Assembly: GCF_014843845.1 (NCBI RefSeq)
Contig: NZ_JHQS01000122.1
Span: forward strand, 62,001-126,000
From: Mesorhizobium amorphae
GTDB taxonomy: Bacteria > Pseudomonadota > Alphaproteobacteria > Rhizobiales > Rhizobiaceae
DNA: 64,000 bases
Direction: 5' to 3'
Part shown: positions 17,125-26,378 of the stretch, piece by piece
Numbering within the stretch: position 1 is the first letter of the stretch
Layout of the letters: each line of letters starts with the position of its first letter
Notes under the pieces: generated by a model
The model's database searches: none
What the model saw: only the letters and a program-made list of their open reading frames with translations
Told to the model about the DNA's origin: nothing
Translations under genes and position numbers: made by a program

Positions 17125-19494
17125 ATGAGCCAGTCGCCCTACCCTGCCGTAACAGCCGGACCGCCCCGGCCGAGCCTGATCCTCAGGCCCGGCCAGATCG
17201 CGCTGCCGCCCGGCATGGAGCGCTATACGATCCAGGGCAATGGCGCGGTGCTGATCGAGGTCGAGGCCGGCGATACGATCAGCGTGCGCAATGTCGAGGG
17301 CGGACAGGCCTGCGAGCTTCTGGCCTGGGACAAGAGTGGCGCGACCGATCCCGCTATTCTCGGCGAAAAATCCAACAGCAATGCCGCCGGCATCAAGGCG
17401 CTGCTGGTCGACGGCGACGACAGTCTTTCGGCGGTGCGTCGCGGGCTCGAGCGCCGTCAGGTGCAGCTTGACCAGGCGAAGGCGGTGCGTGTGTTCGGCG
17501 GCGCCACGCCGGCCGGCACCGAGCAAAGTTTCACCGTCGCACACGACGGTGCGATGCTGATCGCCGCACCCGGCGGGCCGATGCTGGTCGACGGCCATGA
17601 CACCGCGACGCCGCTTACCGTGATTGTTCGCCGCGCTACGATCCGCCCGGCAGCGAAATCGCAACTGGCCGATCCGCTGGCCGATCCTGTGCTCGACCTG
17701 CGCGTCCATTCGGCGACGGCGGAATCCTATTTCGTCAAGGCCGGCGACTATCTGCAGATCATCGACGTCGACGGCCGCCAATGCACCGACTTCCAGTGCT
17801 TTTCGGCGCGCAAGCTCGACAAGGGCCGCGACCATCCGCTCGACGTGACGACGACGCGCACGCTGATGGGCGCGAGCTATCCGATGCCCGGCCTGCATTC
17901 GAAATATTACGACCAGGACATGGAGCCGCTGGTCGAGGTGGTGCAGGATACGTGCGGCCGGCACGACGCCTTTGCGCTCGCCTGTGCCGCCAAATATTAC
18001 GATGACATCGGCTATCCCGGTCACACCAACTGCTCGGAAAATTTCAACCGCGCGCTGTCGGACAAGGGCGTTACCCCTCGTGCCGGCTGGATGGCGATCA
18101 ACTTCTTCTTCAACACGGCGATCGACGCGCATGGTGTGATGGTGTCGGACGAGCCGTGGTCGCGGCCGGGCGACTATGTGCTGCTCAGGGCGCTCACCGA
18201 CATCGTCTGCGTGTCCTCCGCCTGCCCGGACGACACGACGCCGGCCAATGGCTGGAACCTCACCGACATCCATGTGCGGACCTATTCCGGCCAGCACAAA
18301 TTCTCGCGAGCGATCGCCAGACGCATGACGCCCGATTCGGAACCGAAAATGACCCGCGAGACATCCTTTCATTCGAGCTTTGCCAAGCACACGCGCGACT
18401 TCGTCGAGTACAGGGGCTACTGGCTGGCCAATTCCTTCGCCAAGGAAGGGGCCATCGCCGAATACTGGGCCTGCCGGCAGGACGCGGTCATCATGGACCT
18501 GTCGCCGCTGCGCAAATTCGAGGTCACCGGCCCGGATTCCGAGGCGCTGCTGCAATACACGCTGACCCGCGACGTCAAGAAGCTCGGCGTCGGCCAGGTC
18601 GTCTATTCGGCGATGTGCTACGAGCATGGCGGCATGATCGACGACGGCACGCTGCTGAGGCTGGGCAAGGACAATTTCCGCTGGGTCGGCGGCGACGATC
18701 TTTCCGGCGAATGGCTGCGGGAGACCGCGAAAAAACTCGGTCTAAACGTGCTGGTGCGCTCGTCGACCGACCAGATGCACAATGTCGCCGTGCAAGGACC
18801 GAAGAGCCGCGACATCCTGAGAGAAGTCATCTGGACCTCGCCGCTGCAGCCGTCGATCGAAGAGCTGGAATGGTTCCGCTTCGCCGTCGCCCGCATCGGC
18901 GGCGGCAACGGCATTCCGGTCGTTGTCTCGCGCACCGGCTATACCGGCGAACTCGGCTACGAGATCTGGTGCCATCCGCGCGACGCCGAAAAAGTCTTCG
19001 ACGCGATCTGGGAGGCCGGACAGCCGCACGGTCTGAAGCCGATGGGGCTGCAGGCGCTCGACATGGTGCGTATCGAAGCCGGGCTGATCTTCGCCGGCTA
19101 CGAGTTTTCCGACCAGACCGACCCGTTCGAGGCCGGCATCGGCTTCACCGTGCCGCTGAAGACCAAGACCGACGACTTCATCGGCCGCGAGGCGCTGATC
19201 CGCCGCAAGGAACACCCGCAGACGAAACTGGTCGGCCTCGACATCGACGCCAATGTTCCGGTCGGCCATGGCGACTGCGTCCATGTCGGCCGCGCCCAGA
19301 TCGGCGTTGTCACCTCCGGCATGCGTTCGCCGGTGCTGAACAAGACCATCGCGCTGGCGCGGCTCGACGTCACGCATTCAGCTGTCGGCACCGAGGTCGA
19401 GATCGGCAAGCTCGACGGCCATGCCAAGCGGCTGCCGGCGCGAGTCGTTGCCTTCGCCCACTACGACCCACAGAAGACCAAACCGCGCTCCTAG
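17125..19494 (+). CDS. tdm: Trimethylamine N-oxide demethylase
   Basis: Tdm splits TMAO into dimethylamine and formaldehyde, linking Tmm to the Dmm complex. The 789-residue protein has the two-part layout of the Methylocella and Ruegeria enzymes. The N-terminal half is a DUF1989 (urea-carboxylase-associated) domain of about 400 residues, rich in conserved Cys and Asp (RQCTDFQCFSA, HTNCSENFNRAL, SSACPDDTTPANGWNLTDIH), which houses the metal-dependent demethylase site. The C-terminal GcvT-type domain (RTGYTGELGYEIWC, LDMVRIEAGLIFAGYEF) binds tetrahydrofolate and can trap formaldehyde. The ATG at 17125 follows AGAGGTGAG. It is followed by a paired hairpin repeat. Confidence 0.92.
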   Translation: MSQSPYPAVTAGPPRPSLILRPGQIALPPGMERYTIQGNGAVLIEVEAGDTISVRNVEGGQACELLAWDKSGATDPAILGEKSNSNAAGIKALLVDGDDSLSAVRRGLERRQVQLDQAKAVRVFGGATPAGTEQSFTVAHDGAMLIAAPGGPMLVDGHDTATPLTVIVRRATIRPAAKSQLADPLADPVLDLRVHSATAESYFVKAGDYLQIIDVDGRQCTDFQCFSARKLDKGRDHPLDVTTTRTLMGASYPMPGLHSKYYDQDMEPLVEVVQDTCGRHDAFALACAAKYYDDIGYPGHTNCSENFNRALSDKGVTPRAGWMAINFFFNTAIDAHGVMVSDEPWSRPGDYVLLRALTDIVCVSSACPDDTTPANGWNLTDIHVRTYSGQHKFSRAIARRMTPDSEPKMTRETSFHSSFAKHTRDFVEYRGYWLANSFAKEGAIAEYWACRQDAVIMDLSPLRKFEVTGPDSEALLQYTLTRDVKKLGVGQVVYSAMCYEHGGMIDDGTLLRLGKDNFRWVGGDDLSGEWLRETAKKLGLNVLVRSSTDQMHNVAVQGPKSRDILREVIWTSPLQPSIEELEWFRFAVARIGGGNGIPVVVSRTGYTGELGYEIWCHPRDAEKVFDAIWEAGQPHGLKPMGLQALDMVRIEAGLIFAGYEFSDQTDPFEAGIGFTVPLKTKTDDFIGREALIRRKEHPQTKLVGLDIDANVPVGHGDCVHVGRAQIGVVTSGMRSPVLNKTIALARLDVTHSAVGTEVEIGKLDGHAKRLPARVVAFAHYDPQKTKPRS

Positions 19495-19550
19495 GAGGGG
19501 CAATCGCATCAGGTTTGAATCGCTCCATCGCGTCTATCCAAACGTTTGCG

Positions 19551-19740
19551 CTACCCCTCACCTGCCTGCCGGCATCCTCTCCCCGTATAGTGACGGGGAG
19601 AGGGGCGCTCTCATCAACGGTTTCGCCAATCGCCGGGCGCTGCAAAGAAGAGCGCCAGCGTTGCGGCCAGCCCCTTCTCCCCGTCACTATACGGGGAGAA
19701 GTGCCCGGCAGGGCGATGAGGGGCGGCGCGCCGACCTTCG
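19551..19740. repeat. Paired inverted hairpin repeat (type A), copy 3
   Basis: The left arm contains CTCCCCGTATAGTGACGGGGAG and the right arm its inverse, CTCCCCGTCACTATACGGGGAG, starting near 19677. Flanking pieces (CCTGCCGGCATC / GTGCCCGGCAGGG, ATGAGGGGCG) match the other two copies. It lies between tdm and the APC permease gene. The remaining 466-bp gap holds the permease promoter but no gene that I can see. Confidence 0.75.
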
Positions 19741-19960
19741 ACAATTGGTGATCCGCATTGCGAAGGCCGACGCGTTTCGCAACCGTGATGTGCACAGCGT
19801 CACAAAACGCTTGACGTGAAAGCGCGTCGGATCAATCTTCACTGTTAAGAAAAAAATACGACTGAGTGGAAACACTGACAGTCGTCATATTGTGCCGGGG
19901 GGAAGCTTCGCGAAGCCGAGGCGTCGCCGGCGGGGACAACAAAAAGGGGACCACAGACAC

Positions 19961-21670
19961 ATGAGCACGGTAACCACTGCCCTGGTGCAGCCTGCCGAAG
20001 GGCAGCTGCACCGCAACATCGACTGGCGCGGCGCCTTCTGGGTGGCAAGCGGCGTTCCAGCCCTCGTCCTGTTTTCGATCGGCGGCATTGCCGGCACGAC
20101 CGGAACGCTGGCCTTCGCGATCTGGACCGTGTCCATGATCATGGGCTTCCTGCAGTCCTTCACCTATGCGGAAATCGCCGGCCTGTTCCCGAACAAGTCC
20201 GGCGGCGCCTCGATCTACGGCGCCACCGCCTGGCTGCGCTACTCGAAGTTCATCGCGCCGCTGTCGGTGTGGTGCAACTGGTTCGCCTGGTCGCCGGTGC
20301 TGTCGCTCGGCTGCTCGATCGCCGCCGCCTACATCCTCAATGCGCTGGCGCCATTGCCGATGTTCAGCGAGACCTCGCCGGAAGTCGTCGCCTATATCGC
20401 GGCGCATGTTGGAACAGCTCCCGCCGACGCCATCGCGGCGGTGACTGCCGCCGCGACGCCGGCGATCCGCACCTGGTCGCTGTGGAGCCACACGCTGGGC
20501 CCGGTCTCCTTCACCTTCAATTCAACCTTCTTCATCGGCGCGGTGCTGATGCTGATCATCTTCTCGATCCAGCATCGCGGCATTCTCGGCACCGCCAATG
20601 TGCAGAAATATATCGGGCTGCTGGTCATCATCCCGATGCTGATCGTCGGCGTGGTGCCGATCTTCACCGGCCAGATCAACTGGGCGAATTTCTCGCCGCT
20701 GGTGCCTTTGGCCGCCGCCTACGCGCCCGAGCCCGGCGCGTGGAACATCGCCGGCTGGACGCTGGTGCTTGGCGGCATGTTCATCGCCGCGTGGTCGACC
20801 TACGGCTTCGAGACCGCCGTCTGCTACACGTCGGAATTCAAGAACCCCGGCACCGACACGTTCAAGGCGATCTTCTACTCCGGCCTGCTGTGCATGCTTT
20901 TGTTCATCCTGGTGCCCTTCACCTTCCAGGGCGTGCTTGGCTTGAACGGCATGCTGGCCACCCCGATCGTCGACGGCTCCGGCGTTGCCGATGCGCTGGC
21001 CGGCATGGTCGGCGGCGGACAGCTGATCCACAGCCTGTTGGTGATGCTGATGATCCTGGCGCTGGTGCTCTGCATCATGACGGCGATGGCCGGCTCCTCG
21101 CGCACGCTCTACCAGGGCTCGGTCGATGGCTGGCTGCCGCGCTATCTCAGCCATGTCAACGAACACGGCGCGCCGACGCGGGCGATGTGGACCGACCTCG
21201 TCTTCAACCTGATCGTGCTGGCCATCGCCTCGGCCGACGCGACGAGCTTCTTCTTCATCCTCGCCGTGTCGAACTGCGGCTACATCATCTTCAACTTCCT
21301 CAACCTCAATGCCGGCTGGATCCACCGCATCGACAACGGCCATATCGCACGGCCGTGGAAGGCTCCGAGCTGGCTGCTCGGCGTTGGCGCGATCTTCGCC
21401 TATGTCAATGTGATCTTCATGGGCGCCGGCGCCAAGGTCTGGAACCCGATGGCGCTGTGGGCCGGCCTGATCACGGCGGCGCTGATCATCCCGGTGTTCT
21501 GCTTCCGCCACTACATCCAGGACAAGGGCAAATTCCCCGACCACATGCTGGCCGATCTCGGCATGACCTCGTCCGATCTCAAGGTCAAGAAGGCGGGGAT
21601 GCTGCCCTATCTGACGCTGGTCGCCGGTGTGGTGGTGATGCTGCTCGCCAACTGGCTGTTCGTCATCTGA
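19961..21670 (+). CDS. APC-family amino acid/amine permease
   Basis: This is a 569-residue inner-membrane transporter of the amino acid-polyamine-organocation superfamily. About 12 hydrophobic segments are visible. The N-terminal GIAGTTGTLAFAIWT and IAGLFPNKSGGASIYGATAW blocks resemble the substrate site of GABA/amino-acid permeases, and the C-terminal half is very hydrophobic with two loops of charged residues. I chose the ATG at 19961 downstream of AAAAAGGGGA. Its location at the end of the TMA cluster suggests uptake of a methylated amine or export/import of a glutamyl intermediate, but no residue pattern proves the substrate. A strong terminator follows. Confidence 0.8.
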   Translation: MSTVTTALVQPAEGQLHRNIDWRGAFWVASGVPALVLFSIGGIAGTTGTLAFAIWTVSMIMGFLQSFTYAEIAGLFPNKSGGASIYGATAWLRYSKFIAPLSVWCNWFAWSPVLSLGCSIAAAYILNALAPLPMFSETSPEVVAYIAAHVGTAPADAIAAVTAAATPAIRTWSLWSHTLGPVSFTFNSTFFIGAVLMLIIFSIQHRGILGTANVQKYIGLLVIIPMLIVGVVPIFTGQINWANFSPLVPLAAAYAPEPGAWNIAGWTLVLGGMFIAAWSTYGFETAVCYTSEFKNPGTDTFKAIFYSGLLCMLLFILVPFTFQGVLGLNGMLATPIVDGSGVADALAGMVGGGQLIHSLLVMLMILALVLCIMTAMAGSSRTLYQGSVDGWLPRYLSHVNEHGAPTRAMWTDLVFNLIVLAIASADATSFFFILAVSNCGYIIFNFLNLNAGWIHRIDNGHIARPWKAPSWLLGVGAIFAYVNVIFMGAGAKVWNPMALWAGLITAALIIPVFCFRHYIQDKGKFPDHMLADLGMTSSDLKVKKAGMLPYLTLVAGVVVMLLANWLFVI

Positions 21671-21723
21671 CCTCAGCCTCCAACCGGGCGCTGGTCGCAG
21701 CGTCCGACTGACCCAAAGAGATT

Positions 21724-21760
21724 GCCGGCCGGTCGAGACATCGACCGGCCGGCTTTTTTT
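21724..21760 (+). terminator. Rho-independent terminator after the APC permease
   Basis: A perfect 13-bp stem (GCCGGCCGGTCGA, then GACA, then its complement) is followed by seven T residues. It closes the plus-strand permease gene. The last T belongs to the stop codon of the convergent RND pump gene. Confidence 0.92.
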
Positions 21761-24700
21761 CATTCCGCCGCCAGCGCCAGCGCCAAGTGCGGCTGTTCGG
21801 TGTTTTCCGGCACGGCGTCGGCCGGTTGCTCCTCGGCTCCACGCTTCTTGGGCTCGCGGCCGAAGAACAGAGCGTAGGCTGCCGGCAGCACGAGGATGGT
21901 GAGCACGGTGGCGACGAGGATGCCGCCCATCATGGCGTAGGCGAGCGGCCCCCAGAACACGGCGCGCGAGATCGGGATCAGCGCCAGCACCGCCGTCATC
22001 GCCGTCAGCACGATCGGCCTGAAGCGGCGGACAGCCGAGCCGATGATGGCCTCCGAGCGTTCCATGCCTCTGGCTATGTCCTGGTCGATCTGGTCGACCA
22101 GGATGATCGAGTTGCGCATGATGATGCCGAGCAGGGCGATGACGCCAAGAATGGCGACGAAGCCGAACGGCGCGCCGCTGATCAAAAGCGCCGCCGCCGC
22201 ACCGATGATGCCCAGTGGGCCGGTGGCCAGCACCAGCATCGCCTTTCCGAAATGCTGCAGCTGGATCATCAAGAGCACGACGATGACGGCGAGCATGATC
22301 GGCGCCTTGGCGGCGATCGAAGCCTGGCTCTCGGCCGAATCCTCCGCACCGCCCTGGATCTCGATCTTGTAGCCGGGTGCGAGGCCATCGCGCAGGCCCT
22401 TGATGTCGTTGTACATCTTGGTGACGACATCGTTGGACTGCACGCCGTCCGGCAGCGTGCCGCGCACCGAGATGGTCGGCAAGCGGTCACGCCGCCATTC
22501 GACGCCCTGCTCCAGCACCGGAACGACCTTGGCCACCTGCGACAGCGGCACGAAGCCACCGAAGTCGGTCGGGATATAGACCGAGTCGACCGAGGACAGC
22601 AGCTTGCGGCTCGCCTCCGGCTCACGGGCGACGATGGAAACCGTCTCCTCGCCGTCGCGGAAGTCGTCGAGCGGCGCGCCGGACATGGTCGCCTGCAGCA
22701 TCTGGCGGATGCGCTGCGAGCTGACGCCGAGGGCACGGGCGCGGTCCTGGTCGATGACCAGCTTCATCGCCGGCACCGGCTCCAGCCAGTCGTCGTGGAC
22801 GGCGCCGAGCAGCGGATTGGCCTGGAATTTGGCCTTCACCTCGTCGGCGATGCGACGCACCTCCTGGCGATCCGGACCCATGACGCGCATCTGCACCGGC
22901 CAGCCGGTGGGCGGGCCGAGGAACAGGCGGTCGACCTTGGAACGGATCGAGGGGAATTCCTGCGCCAGGATGGTGCGCAGCTTGACGATCAGCCTCTCGC
23001 GGGCCGGCTCGTCCTTGGCCATCACCAGAAGCTGGGCGAAGTTCGGATTCCTGAGCTGCTGGTCGAGCGGCAGGAAGAAGCGCGGCGCGCCCTCGCCGAT
23101 ATAGGTGGCGATGAAGCGCTTGTCCTGGTCGTCCATCATCCTGGATTCCAGCGCCTTGGCCTGCGTCTCGACTTCCTTGATGCTGGTGCCTTCCGGCAGC
23201 CAGAGATCGACGAGGATTTCCGGACGCGAGGACTGCGGGAAGAAATTCTGCGGGATGAACTGGAACGCCCACAGGCTGGTGCCGAAGGTGACTAGCGTCA
23301 TCGCCAGCACGATGATGCGATGGCGTACGGCCCAGCCGACGGTGGCGCGCAGCCGCCGGTAAAAGCTGGTGTCGAAGGCATCGTGATGATTGCCGGCATG
23401 CTTGCGCTGCTTCAGGATCATGTAGCCTAGCCACGGCGTGAAATAGACCGCGACGAACCAGGACACGACCAGCGCGATGCCGACGACGTAGAACAGCGTG
23501 CGCACATATTCGCCGGCCGTCGAGGCGGCGAAGCCGACCGGGATGAAGCCAGCGGTGGTGATCAGCGTGCCGGTCAGCATCGGGAAGGCGGTCGAGGAAT
23601 AGGCGAAGCTCGCCGCCTCGATCTTGACCAGCCCTTCCTCGAGCTTTCGTTCCATCATCTCGACGACGATCATGGCGTCGTCGACGAGCAAGCCGAGCGC
23701 GATGATCAGCGCGCCGAGCGAGATGCGCTGCAGGTCGATGCCGATCTCGTACATGATGGCGAAGGTGGCGGCGAGCACCAGAGGAATGGCGATCGCGATC
23801 ACCAGGCCGGAGCGCCAGCCGATCGACAGGAACGAAACGACGAGCACGATCAGCAGCGCCTCGCCGAGCGCCTCCATGAACTCGTTGACGGCATCCTTGA
23901 CGACCTCTGGCTGGTCGGAGATCTGGTCGACCGCGACGCCATAGGGCAGCCCTTCCTCGAAGCGCTGATAGGTCGCCTCGACGTCCTTGCCGACGTCCTT
24001 GACGTTGAAGCCCTTGGCCATGACGACGCCGACCTGGACGCTCTCGTGGCCGTTGAAGCGGTATTTGCGCTGGTAGGGATCCTCGAGACCGGAGGTCACG
24101 GTGGCGATGTCGCCGAGACGCGTCACCTGGTTGCCGGCGCGCAGGCGCAGCTCGCGGATGTCGGCCGCCTTGGTCACGTCGCCCTCGACCGAGATGCGCA
24201 CCGAACGCAGGCCGGTGTCGACCGAGCCCGCCGGATCGACATTGTTCTGGCCCTTGATGGCGTTCTGCAGGTCGGTGAGCGTCAGGCCGCGTTCGGCGAG
24301 CGCCTTGGATGAGACGTCGATATAGAGTTTTTCCGGCTGGTCGCCGATGATGACCGCCTTCTCGACGCCGGGCGTCGTCAGCAGCATGTCGCGCGCCTGG
24401 ATGGCGAACTTCTTCAGCTCGGGATAGCTGTAGCCGTCGCCGCTGATCGAATGCAGCGTGATGAAGGTGTCGCCGAACTCGTCGTTGAAATAGGGACCGA
24501 GCAACCCTTGCGGCAGATCGCCGGCGATATCGCCGACCTTCTTGCGCACCTGGTAGAAGGCATCCTTCACCTCTTCGGCGTTGGTGTCGCCCTTGATCTG
24601 GACGGTGATGATGGCGCTGCCGGCACGGGTGTAGGAACGCACGAAATCGAGATGCGGCGTTTCCTGCAGCTTGCGCTCGATCTTGTTGACGACCTGATCT

Positions 24701-24909
24701 TCCATCTCCTTGATCGAGGAGCCTGGCCAGACCGCCTGGACGACCATGACACGGAAGGTGAAATCCGGGTCTTCCTTCTGGCCCATGCGCATCAGGCCGA
24801 GCGCGCCGGCGATGATGATCAGGCCAAACAGGAAGCGCGCAATGCTCGGGTGTCCGATCGCCCAGCGCGAAAGGTTGAACGGCTTTTTTTCATTCGTGTC
24901 GGTGGTCAT
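21760..24909 (-). CDS. RND-family efflux pump inner-membrane protein
   Basis: This 1049-residue transporter is of the AcrB/HAE1 superfamily, a proton-driven trimeric pump of the inner membrane that works with a periplasmic adaptor and an outer-membrane channel. The N-terminal membrane helix is followed by the porter region (PGSSIKEMEDQVVNKIERKL). TM4 carries the paired aspartates of the proton relay (LGLLVDDAMIVVEMMERKLE). The C-terminal half repeats the fold. The GQKEDPDFTFRVM segment is typical of the subgroup with small substrates. It is the third gene of the TetR-adaptor-pump operon; no TolC gene is in the window. The 257 bp between it and the adaptor gene holds no gene. Confidence 0.92.
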   Translation of the reverse strand: MTTDTNEKKPFNLSRWAIGHPSIARFLFGLIIIAGALGLMRMGQKEDPDFTFRVMVVQAVWPGSSIKEMEDQVVNKIERKLQETPHLDFVRSYTRAGSAIITVQIKGDTNAEEVKDAFYQVRKKVGDIAGDLPQGLLGPYFNDEFGDTFITLHSISGDGYSYPELKKFAIQARDMLLTTPGVEKAVIIGDQPEKLYIDVSSKALAERGLTLTDLQNAIKGQNNVDPAGSVDTGLRSVRISVEGDVTKAADIRELRLRAGNQVTRLGDIATVTSGLEDPYQRKYRFNGHESVQVGVVMAKGFNVKDVGKDVEATYQRFEEGLPYGVAVDQISDQPEVVKDAVNEFMEALGEALLIVLVVSFLSIGWRSGLVIAIAIPLVLAATFAIMYEIGIDLQRISLGALIIALGLLVDDAMIVVEMMERKLEEGLVKIEAASFAYSSTAFPMLTGTLITTAGFIPVGFAASTAGEYVRTLFYVVGIALVVSWFVAVYFTPWLGYMILKQRKHAGNHHDAFDTSFYRRLRATVGWAVRHRIIVLAMTLVTFGTSLWAFQFIPQNFFPQSSRPEILVDLWLPEGTSIKEVETQAKALESRMMDDQDKRFIATYIGEGAPRFFLPLDQQLRNPNFAQLLVMAKDEPARERLIVKLRTILAQEFPSIRSKVDRLFLGPPTGWPVQMRVMGPDRQEVRRIADEVKAKFQANPLLGAVHDDWLEPVPAMKLVIDQDRARALGVSSQRIRQMLQATMSGAPLDDFRDGEETVSIVAREPEASRKLLSSVDSVYIPTDFGGFVPLSQVAKVVPVLEQGVEWRRDRLPTISVRGTLPDGVQSNDVVTKMYNDIKGLRDGLAPGYKIEIQGGAEDSAESQASIAAKAPIMLAVIVVLLMIQLQHFGKAMLVLATGPLGIIGAAAALLISGAPFGFVAILGVIALLGIIMRNSIILVDQIDQDIARGMERSEAIIGSAVRRFRPIVLTAMTAVLALIPISRAVFWGPLAYAMMGGILVATVLTILVLPAAYALFFGREPKKRGAEEQPADAVPENTEQPHLALALAAE

Positions 24910-25166
24910 CGGCGTCAGTCCAATCCAATTGATTGTCGGCGCATGCGCGCGGCATGCTCACGGAATTTCCGATGCTGGCTTCCGGGCGACGAGGCTTTCC
25001 GAGCGGAGAGACACTCGTCGCGGTGGGACGCGAGGACGGATGTGGGGGTTACATCGACCTGACGTCTCGACAATCGGGCACTCGCCGCCCGGAAACCGTG
25101 ACCCACCAGACCCCTGCGGCTTTCCGCCTAAGGTGATGACAAGTGGGTTTTCATTTCGCCTGGGCT

Positions 25167-26324
25167 TCAGCGCAGGCTGCTGGTGGTCTCGCCATCATTC
25201 TGCGCCGATGCGGCCTGCTGCGCTGCATCGCCGGAGAGCTTGACCTTCAGGTTCTCGGTCATGAACTGGGTGCCGGCGGCAACCACGACGTCGCCCTGCT
25301 TCAGACCGTCGGCGACATTGACGCCGTCGGCGGTGAAGTCGCCGACCTTGACCGGGCGCGGATGCACCGTCTCGCTGCTACGGTCGACGGTCCAGACGAT
25401 CTTCTGGCCGTCCTTCTCGGCGAGCGCGCTGAGCGGGACCGACACCATCTGCTGCCGGCTCGCCACCGAGGCTTCGATGTTGGCGGTCATGCCAAGCAGC
25501 ACGCGCGGATCGTTGGGCAGCGAGACGCGAACGGCAAAGGTGCGCGACTGCGGATCGGCACTGCCGGCAACCTCGCGGACCTTGCCGGCAAGCGTCAGCG
25601 CATCGTCCGACCAGAAGCTCGCCTTGACGTCCTTGCCCGGCTTGAATTCAGCGATATCCATTTCCGGAACGGCGATCAGCACTTCCTTCTCGCCGTCGAC
25701 GGCGACCGTCATGACCGGCGTGCCGGCGCCGACCACCTGGCCGACATCGGCAGTGACGGCGGTGACGATGCCGTCCTGGCTTGCCTTGAGATCGGTGTAG
25801 CCGACCTGGTTGCGCGCCTGGGCAAGGGTCGAGCGAGCCGCATCGCGCGTCGCCACCGCCTGGTTGTAGGTCAGCGTCGCCTGCTCAAGCTGCGACTTGG
25901 AGGCGAAGTTCTTGGCGTAGAGCTGCTCGGCGCGCTTCTTGGTCAGATCGACCGTCTCGACCTGCCGCTCGGCGGCGTCGAGGTTCGCCACCGCACTCTT
26001 GACCGACAAGTCGTAGTCGGAGGGGTCGATGCGGGCCAGCACATCGCCAGAGGTCACATGCTGGCCGATGTCGACGAGGCGCTCGGTGACCTTGCCGGCG
26101 ACCCGGAAGCCGAGGTTCATCTCGGTGCGGGCACGCACCGAGCCGGAATAGTCGAGCTCGCGGGTGGTTTGCGCCTGACCGATCTCGACCACCTTGACCG
26201 GCCGGATGATATCCTTGACTTCGGCCTTCTCCTGGCTGCAGCCGGCAAGCCCGAGCACTGCGACGACGAGCACGGCCGGACCGACTGCCGGAAGCCTGCT
26301 CATGATGGAATTGGACAAAGACAC
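25167..26324 (-). CDS. RND efflux periplasmic adaptor (membrane fusion) lipoprotein
   Basis: This 385-residue adaptor links the RND pump to an outer-membrane channel. A lipoprotein signal is visible (LGLAGC with Cys around residue 29). It is followed by the biotinyl-lipoyl-like domain (RTEMNLGFRVAGKVTERLVD), a coiled-coil hairpin at about residues 100-170, and the beta-barrel domain. The start is probably the GTG at 26324, which has GGGAG 7 bases upstream; an ATG 7 codons later is the alternative. It lies 54 bp after the TetR gene and upstream of the pump gene. Confidence 0.9.
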   Translation of the reverse strand: MSLSNSIMSRLPAVGPAVLVVAVLGLAGCSQEKAEVKDIIRPVKVVEIGQAQTTRELDYSGSVRARTEMNLGFRVAGKVTERLVDIGQHVTSGDVLARIDPSDYDLSVKSAVANLDAAERQVETVDLTKKRAEQLYAKNFASKSQLEQATLTYNQAVATRDAARSTLAQARNQVGYTDLKASQDGIVTAVTADVGQVVGAGTPVMTVAVDGEKEVLIAVPEMDIAEFKPGKDVKASFWSDDALTLAGKVREVAGSADPQSRTFAVRVSLPNDPRVLLGMTANIEASVASRQQMVSVPLSALAEKDGQKIVWTVDRSSETVHPRPVKVGDFTADGVNVADGLKQGDVVVAAGTQFMTENLKVKLSGDAAQQAASAQNDGETTSSLR

Positions 26325-26378
26325 TTTAGTACTCCCGAACTGGAGATGAACTGTCTTCCGGCGCCCGGCGGGCGGCGG

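Noticed and set aside
24910..25166. A hidden small gene between the RND pump and adaptor genes
   Set aside because: Short frames exist on both strands, but none has a ribosome-binding site plus a recognisable product.
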